Part shown: positions 62,638 to 64,000 of the stretch, piece after piece | How positions within the stretch are numbered: the stretch's first letter is position 1 | How the letters are laid out: every line of letters begins with the position of its first letter | Assembly: GCF_007994075.1 (NCBI RefSeq) | Contig: NZ_VIWU01000001.1 | Location: 496,001 to 560,000 of the forward strand | Length of the DNA: 64,000 bases | DNA from: Pseudonocardia hierapolitana | Lineage (GTDB): Bacteria > Actinomycetota > Actinomycetes > Mycobacteriales > Pseudonocardiaceae | Direction of reading: 5' to 3' | Translations under genes and position numbers: made by a program | Notes under the pieces: model-generated | Told to the model about the DNA's origin: nothing | Database searches by the model: none | What the model saw: the letters and a program-made list of their open reading frames with translations, nothing else

Positions 62638-63450
62638 TCAGCTGCCTGCCGCGGAGAGGGAGGACAGGCGGCGGGCTCGGGCGCTCCACCGCCCGTCGCG
62701 GCGCTCGACGTCGATGGGGTGGGCGAAGGCCGCGCTGACGTTGCGGCTCGTCACCACCTCGCCCACCGGGCCGGCCGCGACCACTCGCCCGTCGGCGAGC
62801 AGCAGGGCGTGGGTGGTGGTGGTCGGCAGCTCCTCCAGGTGGTGGGTGACCAGCACCGACGCCGTGCCGGGATGGGTGGTGTCCAACCCGTCGATCGCCT
62901 CGAGCAGCTGCTCGCGCGCGGCGACGTCCAGCCCGGTGGACGGCTCGTCCAGCAGCAGCAACCGGGGCCCGGGGATCAGGGCGCGGGCGATGAGGACCCG
63001 GCCCCGCTCCCCCTGCGAGAGCGTGGGCCAGCGGTCCTCCGCCTTCCCGGCGAGCCCGAACGCGGCCAGCAGGTCGTGCGCCATGGCGAGCTGGGCGGCG
63101 TCGGGCGTCCAGCGCGGGGGCACTTCGATGCTGCCGGTGAGCCCGGTGAGCACGACCTCCAGCACGGTGAGCGGGGAGCGCAGCGGGTGCCGCGGGTTCA
63201 CGTGCCCGATGCTGCGGCGCAGTGCCTGCAGCTCGACGCGCCCCAGCTGCCGGCCGAGGACGCGCACGACGCCGGTGGTCGGGTGGGTGACGGCTCCGCA
63301 GAACCCGAGGACGGTGCTCTTGCCTGCGCCGTTGGGTCCGAGGAGCGCCCAGTGCTCGCCCGAGCCGACCGTGAACGACACGCCGTGCAGGATCTGCGTG
63401 CCGGCACGGCGGAACGTCACGTCCTCCAGTTCGAGGACCGGCGTCCTCAT
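62638..63450 (-). CDS. ABC transporter ATPase (YlmA-like)
   Basis: A 270-residue ATPase with Walker A GPNGAGKSTVLGF, signature LSQGERGRVLIARAL, Walker B LLLLDEPSTGLD and the switch His in VLVTHHLEELP. It resembles the ferric-siderophore/molybdate-type stand-alone ATPases (YlmA/ModF). No permease gene adjoins it. It overlaps the upstream GntR gene by ATGA. Confidence 0.9.
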   Translation of the reverse strand: MRTPVLELEDVTFRRAGTQILHGVSFTVGSGEHWALLGPNGAGKSTVLGFCGAVTHPTTGVVRVLGRQLGRVELQALRRSIGHVNPRHPLRSPLTVLEVVLTGLTGSIEVPPRWTPDAAQLAMAHDLLAAFGLAGKAEDRWPTLSQGERGRVLIARALIPGPRLLLLDEPSTGLDVAAREQLLEAIDGLDTTHPGTASVLVTHHLEELPTTTTHALLLADGRVVAAGPVGEVVTSRNVSAAFAHPIDVERRDGRWSARARRLSSLSAAGS

Positions 63451-64000
63451 GCGAGCGCCTCCTTCAACGCGGTGAGGTGGGTGCGGCTCGCCGCGGCCGC
63501 CGCCGGCACGTCCCGCCGCGCGATCGCGTCGACGAGCTCCGCATGAGCGCCGTGGTCGGCCTCCTCGGAGGCCAGGGGGCGCGCCCGCAGCATGTGGACC
63601 ATGGCCGTGCGCACCCGCGGTACGAACGCGTCGAACAGCTCCACCAGCACCTCGTTGTGCGCCGCCACGATCACGGCGCGGTGGAATGCCATGTCGGCGT
63701 CGACGTGATCGTCCACGGACCGCCCAGCGGGCGCGCGGGCGACGAGCGCGCGGCGCAGCCCCCGGACGTCCGCGGGCGTGCGCCGGCCTGCCGCCAGCCC
63801 TGCCGCCTCCGCCTCGATGGCGATGCGCGCCTCGATCACGGCGGCGACGTCGGCGCGGCGCAGGACCGCGTCCCAGTCCTCGACGACGTCCAACGCCGTG
63901 ACGAACACGCCCGCGCCCTGGCGGCTGTCCAGCACGCCCTTGCCGGCGAGCTCGCGGATCGCCTCGCGCAGCGTGGAGCGTCCCACGCCCAGCCGCGCGG
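63447..64000 (-). CDS. GntR-family (FCD) regulator, N-terminus beyond window
   Basis: About 184 codons of a FadR/GntR regulator are visible; roughly the first 40 residues lie past the right edge. The end of the HTH is present (RLGVGRSTLREAIRELAGKGVLDSRQGAGVFV), followed by a FCD domain with DADMAFHRAVIVAAHNEVLVELFDAF and the metal His in HGAHAELVDAIARRD. It overlaps the ATPase gene by ATGA and is likely its regulator. Confidence 0.9.
   Translation of the reverse strand, partial: ARLGVGRSTLREAIRELAGKGVLDSRQGAGVFVTALDVVEDWDAVLRRADVAAVIEARIAIEAEAAGLAAGRRTPADVRGLRRALVARAPAGRSVDDHVDADMAFHRAVIVAAHNEVLVELFDAFVPRVRTAMVHMLRARPLASEEADHGAHAELVDAIARRDVPAAAAASRTHLTALKEALA

Overview
The window is GC-rich (about 72%) actinobacterial DNA with frequent GTG/TTG starts, translationally coupled ATGA/GTGA junctions, a GlnR-type nitrogen operator, and the actinobacterial block DUF177-rpmF-rnc-mutM ... 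acyP-smc-ftsY-amtB-glnK-glnD. A Pseudonocardia-like member of the Pseudonocardiaceae is the best guess; the genus is inference. No rRNA, tRNA or CRISPR was seen.

Layout. 1-9552 (minus): glnD (cut by the left edge), glnK, amtB with a tandem GlnR box, ftsY, smc and acyP. 9553-23290 is an accessory block that splits the conserved block: a CAP-domain protein, a PadR/HAAS pair, an MFS exporter, corA, a doubly damaged O-methyltransferase pseudogene carrying a foldback element, and a ROK-controlled sugar ABC importer with three Gfo/Idh/MocA oxidoreductases. 23295-26386 (minus) resumes housekeeping: a wHTH regulator, a small membrane protein, mutM, rnc, rpmF and DUF177. An intact-looking IS481-family element with a 6-bp target duplication follows (26526-27639). 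27682-34776 holds an orphan hypothetical gene, a Phd/RelE-like toxin-antitoxin pair, a GNAT, a GT39-like membrane glycosyltransferase and a MacAB-like efflux operon. 34908-37402 is a divergent pair: an HTH-fused citrate synthase and a homocitrate-synthase-like DRE-TIM enzyme around an AT-rich palindrome. A BASS transporter follows.

38472-43902 is a TRAP transporter/kduI/iclR/kduD operon for uronate use with its own double-palindrome operator. 44024-51859 holds YciI, a small membrane protein, and a divergent cluster: GntR, RpiB and an Nramp-like transporter on one side, a CoA-transferase and a TctCBA tripartite tricarboxylate transporter on the other. 51882-56674 is a histidine-degradation operon (hutU, hutF, hutI, plus an unknown gene). 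56842-64000 holds a proline-rich membrane-anchored protein, a MarR-GNAT fusion with a perfect operator at its leaderless start, a small Cys-rich protein, a TetR gene coupled to an orphan nuoH, an ABC ATPase and the end of a GntR gene.

The main unexpected structure is repeated palindromic DNA. A roughly 53-bp element occurs three times (7460, 44733, 53620); one copy is inserted in frame in the smc hinge. A different, roughly 160-bp foldback element interrupts the methyltransferase gene.
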